A stretch of DNA of 64,000 nt from Alectoria sarmentosa (GCA_009733775.1 WOGZ01000107.1:1-64000), one strand, 5' to 3'; shown: positions 43,362 to 56,780, numbered from the stretch's first letter. Made by a program: numbers and translations. Notes: generated by a model not told the origin, from the letters alone.

Positions 43362-44704
43362 GTTGTGGGAAGTTGAAACGGAAGACACGCCAGGTGCCAG
43401 GTTTCAGATCAGGGGGCCTTTCAGGCTCAAGGAACGGGGCTATTCTGAGCCAATGGGGGAATGAGTGGGATTGGCAGATATGAAGGCGTGCCTTGCTGGA
43501 AGAATGAGTGCAACGAATGAATGGTAATGAAGGACTAAGCAAGCGAGTGCAGAGTGCGGGATATCTGCAAGAAGTGCATCATCTTTCTGGAGTGCATGTG
43601 AGAGGTTCTTTCTTCTTTCAATTGGTGGGATAGAGCCGCAAGGGAACGAGTGGATCGGATGTCAACAAGAGTCGAGTCCCGCACAACTTCACAAGGTACA
43701 TCCGACTGGCGCTTTTTGTCAGACTGGCCTCAGGGGATTCTGATACAGTAGGAAGAAAATGCTCGGATGAAATGAGTGAAGGAACATGTACTAGTACCTA
43801 GAAGAAAGTTGAGGAGAAGAAGTAAGTCGTTGTCATTCCAGTCGGGAAGTTGACTCGGTGAATGTGCCGCGACCTTGCCTCGGCCAAGATCTGCACCTAC
43901 CAACCACTGAGCGACTCTACTTTAACAAAAGATGATGAGTGGAATTTACGAATATTTTGAGCTTGGACGTGGACTGCGGTTTGTGCCCTGTTCTTTACAC
44001 TATACTATACTACACTCTAGACGTTTTGACTGAGGAAGATAATTTTTATACCGTTGAGTAGCGTATGGTCTATAAAGCTTCTCTTTTACTAGATTAATGC
44101 CAAGCTTCCAGGATGCAAAATAATTCTGTAGTCGAATGCTAGCGCTTCCGGTCTCATCATCCCTGCACGTATTACGCACTCAAGTCTTTCATCAGCCAGC
44201 AATTCGAGGACAATCAGTCGCTTGTGCTCACATCTTCTGCTACTTGCACAGTAGGTCGCATTCACAATACAGTACCGAGCTGCTAGAGTCATCCCTTGGC
44301 CATACAGCGAGGCATTACGACACCACTGAGCATGGTAGCCATGACGTCGCCCTGCCCAAACTAGTCCATGCTATCCCCTCTTCCTCCAAAGCCACCGCGG
44401 CCATACTCACGAGCCCCAGAGTGAGATTAAGCCATATGTGCCTTTCGCAGAAGTCACCTTTAAATGCCCTTATGCTCCTCGGCTTCGAAATCGATACAGT
44501 GTTCGCCCTCGGAATTTCAAGTGTCTGACATGGTCGACAGCTCTAGTGTTGAGAAAAAGACGAACACATATGCTCGAAGACGACACCACTAAAGAGATGA
44601 CAGCGAGCGAGATGGGCCGAATGCTCGACGAGCCACCCGATCAATCAGCCTCCTTCAAGGCACCTCAGGCGATTGATCGGCAACCAGAGTTCAACAAAAG
44701 GCTT
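43362..44704. other. Intergenic region, no gene recognised
   Basis: About 1.3 kb between the large disordered-protein gene and the bZIP stop. Plus-strand frames at 44136-44806 run into the antisense of the bZIP gene and show no features. Confidence 0.5.
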
Positions 44705-46255
44705 TTACAGACGGATACTCGGGTCGTCGAAGGAGACGTTCATGTCCATATGAGAGGCTTTCGAAACATTCGTGGTGTCATTCCAGAAAAGATGATGGCC
44801 CCTTAAGTATGGCTCATTCGGCCCATGCGCATCCGTGCTTTGGGGAGTGTGTGGCCCTCCGCTGCTATTTATAGACGGTGAACGATAGGGAGATTTCACT
44901 GCAGGAAGCGGCGTCTCTTCCGAACCAAGAGAAGGATCAGTGGGACCAACATAACCGAAAGTCTCCGCTACCGAGTATTGGCCGTCCACGTAGAGCCCTT
45001 TGCTGCGCAAGAACTGCTCGATGTTGTTGTCCATAACGTCGACCCAGTTTTGCTGCACTGGCCTGACGTGGTTGATGCCCCGTGTATTCGGTTTGGGATT
45101 CTCACTCCGAAGCTGCTGCATGTACTCAGTTCCGAGCCTGTCCGATAGAGGCAAGTTGTCCAATTGTGCTGGCGGGATGGTAATCTCACCGGCATCTTCT
45201 TCCTCTTCGTCTTCTTCTTCGCCAAAAGTGGTCTGATATCCAAGCATTGACGTCGGTTCTAGGCCCAATTCCCTTCCTTGCCGACGACTGCTGGGTTCAG
45301 CAGCCACCGGTTGGATAGACCTGCCCGGGTCATTTTCATCTTCTTCGCCATCCGATTCTTCCGTGCTATTCTTCGCAAGCTCGCCCAGTCTTTCGGCTAT
45401 TGATTTGAGGTGTCCCGCTAGTGCTGGCGCCCCTTTCTGAATTCCCGAAGCAATGGCTCTGTCATTAAACTCCAGAAATGTCTTGTGCATGTCTTCAACC
45501 GTCTTTTCCAAGGATGCGACTCGATCGTTGAGACCAGAAATAGTTGTTTCTTTTCGCTGGCGGTACGCGCGCTGAGCAAGTCTAATCTGGGTACGTCGGC
45601 GCTGGATCAAGTCAGTTCAAGAGTGCATTGACGCCTCCAGCTGGAAGTCTGGGTGGTGCAGGCCCAGGAGCGGAAGGAGTATGCAGGAGATCATGTCGAA
45701 ACATGAAAGGATGCATACTTCGGCCGCAGTTTGATCCTTGGTGTCAAGCCTGGGTCTGCCCCGCTGGCGAGCGCTGCTCGCTTCATCTACGCTTGTACCT
45801 TTCAAAGATTCTTTCCTCGATCTACGGGCTCTCGTGCCGGTTGGGGGACTGGGAGATATGGTTCTGAGCCTGTTGTCGGCAGTGATGCCAAAGAGTGGAG
45901 CGGGCTCTCTCCCGCGCTGCATCCGCTGCATCGAGCTAACAGGCGCATAATCCCTCTGGTAATTATCGGCTGACAAGACGTCGAGATCCATTGGGGTCTG
46001 CGGATAGTAGGGCGAATGGCCGGTAGGCTCGACGGTCTGAGGCGCAGAAGGTGGATAATTGAAATTCGGTGAGGGATCGTGGCCTAACCCTATTTGCGCG
46101 TTTTCATTGGAGTGATTGCTGTAATTGTAGTCGTAGTTGTGGTAGGGAGATTGGGTGAAGTAAGAATCTTCCAAGAAGCCCAGGGGAGTGAACTCATAAT
46201 ATTCGTCGTTCTCATTTCCTCCACTTGCTGACTCGGCCTCGCGACCTCGGTCCAT
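44705..46255 (-). CDS. bZIP transcription factor (AP-1/Yap-like basic region)
   Basis: Two exons, 46255-45719 and 45601-44705, give about 477 aa. The splice falls inside the basic region and creates RRRTQIRLAQRAYRQRKE, the fungal bZIP DNA-binding signature. A leucine zipper-like heptad series follows (TTISGLNDRVASLEKTVEDMHKTFLEF). Upstream lies a Tyr/Asn/Pro-rich region (NYDYNYSNHSN), an RRSRKESLKG basic patch and an AT-hook-like RQRGRPRLD. Downstream are an acidic stretch (EEEDEEEEDAG) and a conserved-looking block NNIEQFLRSKGLYVDGQYS. It probably acts in the nucleus; target genes cannot be predicted. Without the splice the basic region would be disrupted, which supports the 117-bp intron. 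Confidence 0.87.
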
Positions 46256-49200
46256 GACAAATGCTGTAGCCTGTTAATTAACTTTCTTTGCGATTACTGA
46301 TCACGATTCTTACTCACCTTACACTTCTGCTCCAGTGTCAGTCAGCCTTGTCCAACTCCAATCCAATCGCTTTCCATCAGGCTTGGCGCTTGTGATAGGC
46401 TGATCCTCGGCAGCCAAAGCGAGACGCTAAACTCTTTTTGCAGCTAGCTTCTTTGCGCCTTCGGATCGGACAGACGAGGAGAGCAGCGAGCGTTCAGTAC
46501 GGAGAGACAGACATCAATCTATCGTAAAGAGACGAGGGATGCACGAATCCATATCCACATATTTGAGAGTGGGGGAGGACTTGATATACTCTATCTATCT
46601 ATCTATCTATCTATATAGGTATCTCAGCCCCGGCTCCACTTTGATGCAAGTTGGGGCTGATAAACAGGCAGTCCAGTGATACTGTATCAAACCTCGGGAA
46701 GCTCACCGCTACCACAATTACCCTTAGAATGCTACGTTGGAGCCATGTTCAGCTAACATCCAGCGATCCTGCCATGTGGCAATCACTCGTCCTACGCAAC
46801 CCTAGTTCTGTTCTGCACATGCACCAAGGACCCGTCAAACCTGCCCGAGGCAGCCGGAGCAACCAAAGGAGCAACCTTCCTGTGGAAGATCAGGTCTCAT
46901 GCTATTTCGACTTCCTCCATTGCTTTCCGGAAATCTCCCAGATTCATGTACACGACGCTGAGACTTCTCAAGCCCTGCTCATTCAGCCTTCTGATATCGC
47001 CTTCAAATACATATTCTATGATCCCGTTGCTATCAATCGATTTCATCGACAGGTGTTTGCTCATCATTGCCCTGCTCTAGCATGATGCAACATCAGTAGT
47101 TGCAGACCAGAGTGCAGTCTTACTAAGGTCAATAGTTGATTAGCTGATGCTTACCTGAGTTTGGTCACCCGCTTGCAGCTATACGCAACAACATTTAAAT
47201 TACAGAGATCCTTCCACCTTTCTTCTCATTGTTTCATCAAGACTTTGCTTTTCAGACGATTGATCGAGGCCTGTCAGAAAGGTCAAAGAGCCAAAAGGAG
47301 GTGCCAGGATGAACTCTACAGGCCCCCGCAAGGGTCAAAGATGTTTCTGAAAGCTTTTCCAGTATTTTGAAAGTCTTCAGAACTTTTCAAAAAGTCTCAA
47401 AGGCTCGGTACGAACAAATCGCTATGTAAATAAGGGATCGAACAATCATCCCTGACTGAGAAAGCTTGTGAGAGGGACAGCCTAGCTTGAACCCACATGG
47501 GCAGGCGACGACCTACAGGAAGCTCTGTGCTGGTTTGAATTGGAGAACCCGAGACTGCGAGACCTTGCTTATCTTCCCCGCCTTTCTCAAATTGCACGGC
47601 ATCCAAAAAATGGAAGATCAGCGAGCGAGCTTGAAAAAAATCGGTACACGAAGTGCTCTTCTCGAGTGGCAGAAAGATCGTTTGGCGACGCTATTGGCGA
47701 GCAGGTCTGCGAGCCTAGCTCTGTGAATGGCGGGTGAGGTCACAACCTGGCTTAGTGTCTCCACCTCCGTCCTTTCACCATCTTGGTCATCTCGGCTTCA
47801 GCAAACGAAGGATCGTCCTCAGACCACTTTAGCCCGGTAGTGACCAATCACCTCTGGCACATATGAACCCTACGAGAAGTGTAACTTTCCATCCACATGG
47901 GGTATCTGCATGAGCACTGTGGAGCCAGTGGCCCACACTAGGGCTGTGCACCCAATGGCCGTGATTGGGAGCAGCTCAGTGGTCAAAGGAGATGAGCTGC
48001 ATGCTTTAAGGTGCAAGCTTACATCACAAGGCGCTCGACAAGAAGACCTAGTCGAATTCCGAGCCCTCCAAATTTCCTTTTGGAGTCTCGTCTGGAGATG
48101 CAGGGCCTTCTAGCGGTGTGCTCCGTGAGCAGGAGTATTTACAATGCCACGGTCTGAATCACCATCTTGTATTACACCCATCCCTCGAACTACTGGATCG
48201 GCAGGACTTTCCGCTCAGAAATTCATTCCTTCCCATACTTCAGAGCGATGCACAGTATTGGCAACACGCTCAGGGGGCTCTAGCAAGATGCATTAGGGGA
48301 GCCAATAATCCAGGGCGCCCTGGTGGAGCTGTCACCGCCCGCCACGAAGTGTTACAGATACGCTCTCGAGGATTACTCTATCTGGTCTGGCTGACCGTCC
48401 TTCAATCTCAGGGAATCAGCCTCGGAAAATTAACTACGAGTGACGAATGAGCTGCGCCTGGACTTGTTTTTGCGGCCACGATACTCTGAATCTCAGTCGT
48501 TGGTTCTCTGCCTTTTATACCGCATGTTCTTATTAACTCCGATATTTTCTGCGTTGTCATCAACTGCGCATTCTTGTGTGGCAATTTTCAGACGTCACCC
48601 CTTTCGAAGCTTGTGATTACTGAGCATCGCCAAATTTCACGCACGGGAAGGCGAAAAAGGAGATCAGCCCTGCCAAGACGTGAGATCAACAGATGACAAA
48701 TGTGTTCATCGACCTATGTTAGAGCGTCTAGACGAACAGTGACCACCGTGTCGACCATTTTATACCTTCCTCTCCATTACAAACCACAATGGCCGGACTC
48801 ACCGACACTATCTGAGGTTTTTATGTGTCGCCACGACTAGCGGAGCTTAGTTAAGGCCGAGCGAGGTGCAGCCTGGTCTCGACCTCTTGGAGAATGCCGT
48901 CTTCGCGCAAGCATCAAAATAATGGAGTCTGTTCAGCTTGGTGTGACAATCATGTTGGGGGAGCCAAGAGACGGCGATACCTATGCTGAAGAACATCGAT
49001 GATTCTGGGCCAGCGAAATCGTGACACCACTACGGCACCTAGGCCTTCTCATACGGTCAAGAATTGCCGCACGTGCCAATGCCAGATATGTCAAGATGGT
49101 TCACAGGCTGTCATACGGCTATATGCGTCTCAGTCGCTCCTGGCGAAGACCATTTTTGGGGAGTGCAATGCAAGATCTACATCAATCCAAATCCAAACAG

Positions 49201-51178
49201 GCGAGCCAGGATATGGGGATGCCTTAAATTGCAACAGGCTGATTGAGAATTGAAGGGTGGAGCGCTTATTGGACAATGCTCGCGTGATTTTACTTGACGA
49301 CCTGACGCGATCAGGGCCACCATGGCACCAAACGCTTGAAATGACTGGACCGCAAAGTAAAGGGAAGAATATTATCTGACGGCTATTCGAGTGGTATTAG
49401 AGAAAGTGAACTTGCCAGGGCCTTTGCTCTTGGGAGTAGCTGCAGCTGTGCACATGAACAAAAAGGCACCTTTCTGGCGGGCAATGTCCACTCTAGTAAT
49501 CGGCTCGTCTGTGGAGGCTTCCTGTTATGAATGCAAAACACAAGTGAACCAACAGCCGAAATACAGGGATCTTCAACCAGCTATTTGGCTCTTTCTAGCT
49601 TGGGATGATATATTCAATGGTGAGGTTGCTAATTCTATGAGGACACTGAGCATTTAAAATTGCTACAGTACAGAGGAACTAACGCCATTTGACTGTATTC
49701 GGTCTGAGGATCGAAAAGCTTGCTTCAATAGTTTTACAGTGCCTCTGTACACATATATACGGGCTTGTTGGTTTGTCACTGCCTAGTCAATGTCTCCTTT
49801 GTACAGTGCTGCTTCAGACGCTCCTGGAGTTCTACTCCATTTCTTTGTATGACTGGAAAGTGCCACCATTATCCGTCTCAAGTCAACTAGAAAAGATTGA
49901 ACAAATGACTTATGAGCTGATAACAGTGCTTCACAAGGCGAGCAAGTCAAACAATGTCAATAGTATTGACAATCTCGGGCTCGGTCTCGGGCTCGGTCTC
50001 GCTAAAGCTTCAGCGCGCGCGCTAATCGCGCTCGGACCGCTCTTCCAACTTTCTTCGTTGACAATTCGGTAGTGTCTAACGGGATCCTTCTCCAAGTCGG
50101 TTATCACACTAGTATAATGGACTCCCGTGATGATTTGATGGCCTTACAAGGACCACGAGACTTGAAAATTTTGTTTGAGATGCAAAGGTCTTTTCAAATA
50201 CATAGAGAGTGATACGAAGAAGCCCGGAGACGACGAATCCGCCGAGTGTCGATTTGAAAACGTGGTAACGGCAATTGGGTACGAGAGGAGGTTTTGTGGT
50301 CATGACGTTGTTTCTGAAACGTGGCACGAGATTGAAAAGCACTACGCGTTACGTTATCGTTATTTGAAAGACTCATAGCTGAATTCCATGGCTACGACGG
50401 AGACAATGTTGCGTCTGGAAAGGACGTCTACTCGATCTAATCTGCTCTTAGCAGCATACGAATATGCACTCGCAAGTTAAGCCCACAATAACAACCGACG
50501 GACATAGCTCAGGCGGTCAGGATTATCGTCATTGACAGCTTGGGAGCTCTACAAGATGGCTGTCTTTGACGTGACACCCGATAAGGGCCTCGCGTTTCAC
50601 AAAACATTGGACGACTTAAGCGGAGTGACGCGCTGCCAGGAAGCAATCGATGACCTGCTGACTCGCCGCCAGAAATATTCTCAACAGCAGCAGGGTAACT
50701 GTGGTCGACGTCGCGGCCGAAACCGAGACCAGCGAGGTTGAAGCAGCATTGCGCATATGCTTGCAGGAGATGGGACCCAGCAGTGACGGCTCTTACCATT
50801 GGTATGATATCGCTTGCCTACTTCAGGCCATTTCAAGGCCAACGATCCATGCTGAGGGCTTGAGGAGGATAGTATTGGAAATTTACCCCCACGACTTAGC
50901 AGTGGCCCGGTAGTGCCTAGCACGCACAATGTACATGCTCTCCCGTAAGCGTGAGGGCCACGGCCAATTTCCTACTTTCGTCACTCATCGTCGTAAGCGG
51001 CCTTGACAAAGGATGGCAAGGGAAAGAGCGCAGTCCATGAAAGGATAGAAGACGACGGTGCTTCGGTGCATGTGCGTTACCGTGTTATTATAGGAATAAA
51101 TACGTAGTAATTCGAGCATCATTGGTTTAAAATCACAAGAGCTTCGATTCCATCGTCAACCTTGAAATAATCTCCAAC
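46256..51178. other. Gene-poor 4.9-kb stretch
   Basis: No gene was supportable on either strand, although base composition is normal and not RIP-like. Frames of 60-145 codons are scattered and lack family motifs or good splice partners. The best remnant is at 50556-50913: a 46-codon frame starting MAVFDVTPDKG, followed after a frame change by a 60-codon frame (VDVAAETETSEVEAALRICLQEM). It might be a decayed gene. A TATC microsatellite and a short CTCGGT array (about 49976-50000) are present. Confidence 0.45.
46591..46616. repeat. (CTAT)n tetranucleotide microsatellite
   Basis: About six CTAT units in a row upstream of the bZIP gene. Confidence 0.85.
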
Positions 51179-52045
51179 ATGCCTCCAACAAGCCCCCACC
51201 AAGCACGCGTAGTCCTCTACCACCAAACCCACTATCACCGAAACAATTTCGTCTCGCTCCTGCCTCTCCTCACCGAAGCTGCCGACCTCGTCCCCATAAC
51301 CCACTTGATCATCGCCGCAATCCATCTCAATGACCCTCCCGGCCACATCAACCTCAACGATGACCCGCCAAACTCTCCAAATTTTGATAGCTTGTGGGAA
51401 GAAGTCGCCATCATGCAGGACATCGGCGTCAAAGTCCTCGGCATGTTGGGCGGTGCCGCACAGGGCAGCTTCCAACGGCTAGATAGGAGCGATTGGGAGT
51501 TTGAAGCCTACTACGTCCCCTTGCGGAACATGATACGACAGCATAATCTCGATGGACTGGATCTGGACGTCGAGGAGGCCATGTCTTTGAATGGTATCAT
51601 ACGCCTCATCGACCGCCTGAAAGCCGACTTCGGGCCCGATTTCCTCGTCACTCTCGCTCCCGTGGCCACGGCGCTCCAGGGCCGTCCGCACCTCTCCGGC
51701 TTCGATTACGAAGCGCTGGAGATGATGCGCGGAGGCAGTATCGCGTGGTACAATACGCAATTTTACAACAATTGGGGCCGGCTCGAGTCCTTCATCGACT
51801 ACGATGCCATACTGAGGCAAGGATGGAGGCCGGAGAAAGTGGTGGTGGGTGTGCTGACGAGTCCTGGCAATGGGCATGGGTATGTTGATACGGAGGAACT
51901 CAAGAGGACGGTGACAGCGTTGAGTCAGTTCTACAGAGGGTTCGGAGGGGTGATGGGGTGGGAGTATTTTAACAGCCAGCCTGGGGGCGAAGAAAGGCCA
52001 TGGGTGTGGGCGGTGGACATGACGGGGTGTGCGAGAATTTGTTGA
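51179..52045 (+). CDS. GH18 chitinase-like glycoside hydrolase
   Basis: A single exon encodes 288 aa. GH18 enzymes hydrolyse chitin or chitin-like beta-1,4-GlcNAc linkages with a DxxDxDxE catalytic strand, seen here as DGLDLDVEE at about residues 127-135. The preceding strands also fit the TIM barrel: THLIIAAIHL, then VKVLGMLGGAA. Later elements are VTLAPVAT, SIAWYNTQFYNNWG, VVVGVLTSP and GVMGWEYFNS. The length matches compact single-domain GH18 proteins. There is no signal peptide or chitin-binding module, so the protein is probably intracellular or exported unconventionally. The start follows an ACATG context. Confidence 0.9.
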   Translation: MPPTSPHQARVVLYHQTHYHRNNFVSLLPLLTEAADLVPITHLIIAAIHLNDPPGHINLNDDPPNSPNFDSLWEEVAIMQDIGVKVLGMLGGAAQGSFQRLDRSDWEFEAYYVPLRNMIRQHNLDGLDLDVEEAMSLNGIIRLIDRLKADFGPDFLVTLAPVATALQGRPHLSGFDYEALEMMRGGSIAWYNTQFYNNWGRLESFIDYDAILRQGWRPEKVVVGVLTSPGNGHGYVDTEELKRTVTALSQFYRGFGGVMGWEYFNSQPGGEERPWVWAVDMTGCARIC

Positions 52046-53791
52046 TGCACAGATGGGGAGGATGCCCTAGGAGAGGATTGCATCTGGGACAGCTTGGGAC
52101 ATCACGCACGCTGCTCTTGTTCTTTCTTTGCCTGAGTACGAGCATCTGATGGAATGATTCTGGACTGATATCTACTCGCACGAGTATCTATGCCATCTCT
52201 TCTTCTCTCCGCTATGAGGAGGAATGTTTGTTGCTCAGTTCTATTGTCCTCGGACAAGGTTTTTTCCAACTCTGACGCTGCACAGAGGCCCCAGAGGTGG
52301 TACCGGCTTAGCGAAAGGAAGGAGGATGCCGCCAGTGCAGCGAGACGGACCGAGGCAGGGAGGAAGGAAGCAGAGATTCCGGTGGAACAGAGATTCACCA
52401 TCACGACGAAGCTGATTTGAAAGCTGCCGAAGGGATTTTTAGGCGGTCCATGTCTGCCTCAGGAATGTTGAATCTTGCATACCCCAGGTTTCACCACTCG
52501 AAATCGTTGCATGCATGTGTTCGGGAGATCAGCGTTGGAGGCTGCTTTGGAGGCTGGTTTGACATCTGTTACGCACATGACAGCAACGCCTTTTTTGAAT
52601 TTTTCAGGCTGACGAAGCCTCTCCCGGCTCATGGTCAAAAAGTCACTTTTCCTTGCTGAAGCAAAAACACCAAAGTCTGTTACCAGCATCACTGTTTTGC
52701 TTGCTCCCTTTCTCCCTCGATTGCATCCATATTATTTATGGATTACCGTACTCGTTCATTGTCGAATGTTTACATGGAAGAGGTGTGGCGCATGACAGTT
52801 GGATTTGGGCACTAGCTCACAATCTTGCCTCTTCAATCACACGCTTCCCAGCATTGGAGGGTCAATTCCAGCTCTTATTGGCTACACCTCTTACTCATGT
52901 ACTTGACTCTTCTGACTTCTCCCGTCCCCGATTCCCCTCCCACTTTTTCCTCGCCTTCCCGAGCAGCCTCTCGAGACCTCCCCAGACTTCCAACTTGTTT
53001 CCCTCTCTGCTCAATCTCATCAGGTTTCTGCAATCAGCTGGTCGCTGTACATCAGCCTGCCAGTCAGACGTAAATAGATTATCCATCACAGTACAACCAA
53101 CGAGTATAGTGGTGTCGTCTGTGTAGGTTCGCAATGTTGCAATGCAATAAAATAAGGGGTGTAATTCTCATCACTTCTTAATCCGGTATTTGTTCATCAC
53201 CTTCACTCCATACTTTAAGTTCATAAGTAGGGAGGAATTCTGTGAGACGTCGGACTGTGACTTTGAACCCCTGGAAATTGGCGCCAAAGCTGTGGCTGGT
53301 GCCTCTAATCAATCAACCTGAGCCCCATCGCGACCTTTCATCCTGACCAAACTCCATCTGCTACAACGGCTGTCAACTCTTCACAAGGTCCGTCTACTTC
53401 ATTCGCCATATATTATTCTCCTCATCAACATCGATTTTTTTGCAGTCTACAAGCTGCGCTTCTGTCTTTTTCTACGCTCGCTGCTGATCTGCCATCGCAA
53501 ACCCTGCAGGTGCCAGCCCCCAGCCTTCCCAATTCAATCACCGCCTATCCTCCCCTACAACGACGGTTCAAGGTAATCGCGCTGGTATAGATGATCAGGG
53601 TAACAGATCAAGAGCTGGGACCATCATTGTGCTCGTGCTGGATACCGGGACTTGCTGTCAAAGGGTCTATCGACCGCGGAACGACCTCCGGGCAAGCTCA
53701 CCTTCTCACCACGCAGTCACGGCGGCCTCGTCATCAATCCACCGTGCGATAGACTACCTGCAGCCTCACTGAGGTTGATTGGTCGCCCCAC
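52046..53791. other. Intergenic region, no gene recognised
   Basis: About 1.7 kb containing the GH18 3' end and a pyrimidine-rich promoter or leader before the phosphatase gene (about 53320-53700). Frames at 52653-53126 have no recognisable features. Confidence 0.5.
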
Positions 53792-55878
53792 ATGAGCAGC
53801 GAGATTGCGCAAGCGCCCAAAGAGGATATTCCACTCTCGAGTGCCATCGCAAACCACCTAGACCTTCCTCCAAATACCCATCTAGAGCCTCCAGGTTCGG
53901 ACGCCCAAGGTATGTTGTACCGCCTGTCGGATCCGGATGCCTAGTTGCTATCTGCTGGACTAGGATGTTCACGCAGCGAAACATGCTGATGTTTGTGGCA
54001 GATACTGCGTCCTCTACAGTAAAGCCGGCACTTGATTCTACGTACAAATCTCCAATCCCATCCACGACATCAGATCCACCGGCCCCAGAACCAGTAGATA
54101 GTGCAACAGGCGGAGAAGATGAGATAGCCTCGTCATCGGCAGCGATACCTGGCACGCAAGATAAACTGGTGGAAAGAGGCCCTGTACCCAACGTACCCAT
54201 ACGATCATCCTCCACTGCGAAGACGCAAACACTGGGCACAATACCAATGATCGAGAAGCCTACTGGAGACCCAATATCATTATCGAAAAAAGGATCAAAG
54301 GGTAGCATTAGACCAAAAAGCCAGAGCGGTGGCGTTACGGAAAAGAGGCCTTTAGAAAAAGAGAAAGCGAGTCCCCTAACCACTACAGACCCGGAGAAAT
54401 TGGGTAGCCAAGAGCAAGCGGCCAATAAATCGAAGCCAAAAAAAGGAGGTGGATTCCTGTCATTCCTCAATTGTTGCAGCGCACCAGAAAATGCCAATAC
54501 AGTCGAAGGTGGTGATCAGGCAGTTCCGGCGAAAAAGGCCAAGGTGCTGCAACAAAAGCCTGGAAGGCAACCTACTCCGGTAGTGAAGGCGAACGCTAGC
54601 GCAGGAGAATCGAGTACGGGAGAATCGAAAGAGGTTGTGGAGGAAAGCATAGGAGGACCTGAATACTCAGAGCTTAAGCCAGCTGCCAAACCCACGATGA
54701 TCACAAGATCATCGAAAGACAGGGTGCCCACTGAAAGGCCGGTCGCGCAGGCTCCACCTGTGCCATCTACAGCAGAGACCACAGAACCGCCGGCGGCTAC
54801 AGAATCTCGCGATCCACCATTACCGCCTCTGCCAGCTTCGAACGTTTCTTCGCCTCCAGAAGCGAATACCGGACAGAGCATGGACACGACGCCGATCATC
54901 GCTGGTACAGGGCCACCTCAATTGATTGAACCCGATCAATCTGTGGCCGAACAAGGAACCACAATTAACGATCGTACACCTCAACAAGAACAAGCCGACA
55001 GCGACATTGCCATGGTCGACGCTCCATCACTCTCTCCAGCCGTAGAGGAATCGTCAGCCACGGCGCGAGAGCTGACCCAGACACAAGTGAATCTGCCACC
55101 TCCACCTCCACGAAATGGCCAAGACACGACAACTTCAGGATCTAGCGCTGTCACGCCAAGTGATAAGCAACGGTGGCTGTTACCACCACTTCAACCTCAC
55201 TTCAAGGGCAGGAAATGCTTGGTGTTGGACCTTGATGAAACCCTAGTGCATAGCAGCTTTAAGGTGCGCACGTCCTCCGTCTCCGATCTTCATAAGCTAA
55301 CTTTTCTAGATACTCCACCAAGCCGACTTCACGATACCTGTCGAGATCGAGGGCCAATTTCACAACGTTTACGTTATTAAGCGACCGGGCGTTGATCAGT
55401 TCATGAAGCGAGTTGGGGAGCTCTATGAAGTTGTTGTTTTTACTGCTTCGGTCTCAAAGGTCTACATTTGCACCCAGTTCATTGGATCGCTTCAAGACTG
55501 ACACATGCTAGTACGGGGATCCCCTGCTTGACCAACTGGACATACACAAGGTCGTTCACCATCGGCTATTCCGTGAGAGCTGCTACAACCATCAAGGCAA
55601 TTACGTCAAGGTATGTATCAACCGATCTCTGCTCTTCGATTGCCCGATTGCTAATATCCATCGAGGATCTCTCGCAAGTCGGCCGTGATCTACGAGAGAC
55701 AATCATCATTGACAATTCGCCCACATCCTACATCTTTCATCCGCAACATGCCGTACCCATCAGCAGCTGGTTCTCAGACGCCCACGATAACGAGCTGTTG
55801 GATCTCATCCCCGTCCTCGAAGATCTCGCGGGAAGCCAAGTCCGAGACGTGAGCTTGGTGCTTGACGTATCGTTATGA
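53792..55878 (+). CDS. Psr1/SCP-type (FCP1-homology, HAD superfamily) protein phosphatase
   Basis: Five exons, 53792-53909, 54002-55263, 55310-55459, 55512-55610 and 55666-55878, give about 613 aa. About 465 N-terminal residues are disordered and Pro/Ser/Thr-rich, with a conserved Cys-containing GGGFLSFLNCCSAP segment that may be lipidated. The C-terminal catalytic domain has the DxDxT motif in CLVLDLDETLVHSSFK. It continues through VYVIKRPGVDQFM, YEVVVFTASVSKYGDPLLDQLD, HRLFRESCYNHQGNYVKDLSQVGRDL, IIIDNSPTSYIFHP and VRDVSLVLDVSL. Yeast Psr1/Psr2 are plasma-membrane phosphatases acting with Whi2 in the general stress response; SCPs dephosphorylate the Pol II C-terminal domain. Introns within the catalytic domain all keep phase. 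The gene lies downstream of the GH18 gene but is functionally unrelated. Confidence 0.9.
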
Positions 55879-56748
55879 CCACCGTTTGAAAGCGACAGCT
55901 GTTCAATTATACCCTGATTTGAAAGATACCATCATCAGCGAGCGAGCCCGGCCCTGGACCGTGGTAGAATGATTGCATCACCTACCTGTTGTAATAAGCA
56001 TATAAAACTTCTCTTCTTCGCCCACGGCATTGGACCTCAACCTCCACCATCGGAGCGGGATCGCTGCGGCTGGCATAGTGTACATTTGCGCTGAATTGGA
56101 GCACCTTGATGCGTGCATGTTTCTTGGTCTAGCGGCACTGCCATATCGGGCACCCCCCCACCCACCCTCCAGCGAGCGACATATTCCCTTTGTCATTCCA
56201 GCATCCGGATGGCGTTTCCTTACAGAGAGACCCCATTTCCCTTTGGCGGGCTGCGCCCCGTATACCTACCTAATTTCTTGCATTGTCCAATCGGTGGACT
56301 TGGGAGCACAAAAAGAAGAGTGGTGTCGTCGGAAAAAAGGGGAGATTGTAAATCTTTTAGCTACTTACTACTACCCATTTTTTCAAAAGAAGAACTTTCA
56401 CCCCCCCCTTTTTTTCCCATGTTCATGCGTGTTGAGTTGATCGCGGTATGTGCATTCGCTTGTTGGGCGACTCGAGCCGCGGTTTGGTAAATGGTGTCGT
56501 CACGGGCTTTCTCTCATGACGGTGCCCAATGACTCCGATCGACACCGATTCAGTCAATGTGGAAGTTGATGCATGAGAACCGTCACCTTGAGCCGTTTCA
56601 TCAGGCAGCCGCTGATGGAGTCATGTCATGGAGAGAGAGAGGTCATTTCATTTATTCATTCATTCAACAGTATCTATTCGGGAGGGTTTGAGAACGGAAT
56701 AGATAGGCAAGTAAGTCCGTCCTTCGCTTCGGATATGTCTGCTGAAGG

Positions 56749-56780
56749 GATAGATAGATGGATAGATGGATAGATGGATG
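56749..56780. repeat. GATA/GATG microsatellite
   Basis: Alternating GATA and GATG units, about seven in total. Confidence 0.8.

Noticed and set aside
50500..50560. tRNA-like D-arm sequence (TAGCTCAGGCGGT)
   Set aside because: No acceptor stem, anticodon arm or T-arm (GGTTCGA) can be paired around it.
53766..54497. 243-codon minus-strand frame
   Set aside because: Antisense to the disordered region of the Psr1-like gene, which has clear spliced homology on the plus strand.
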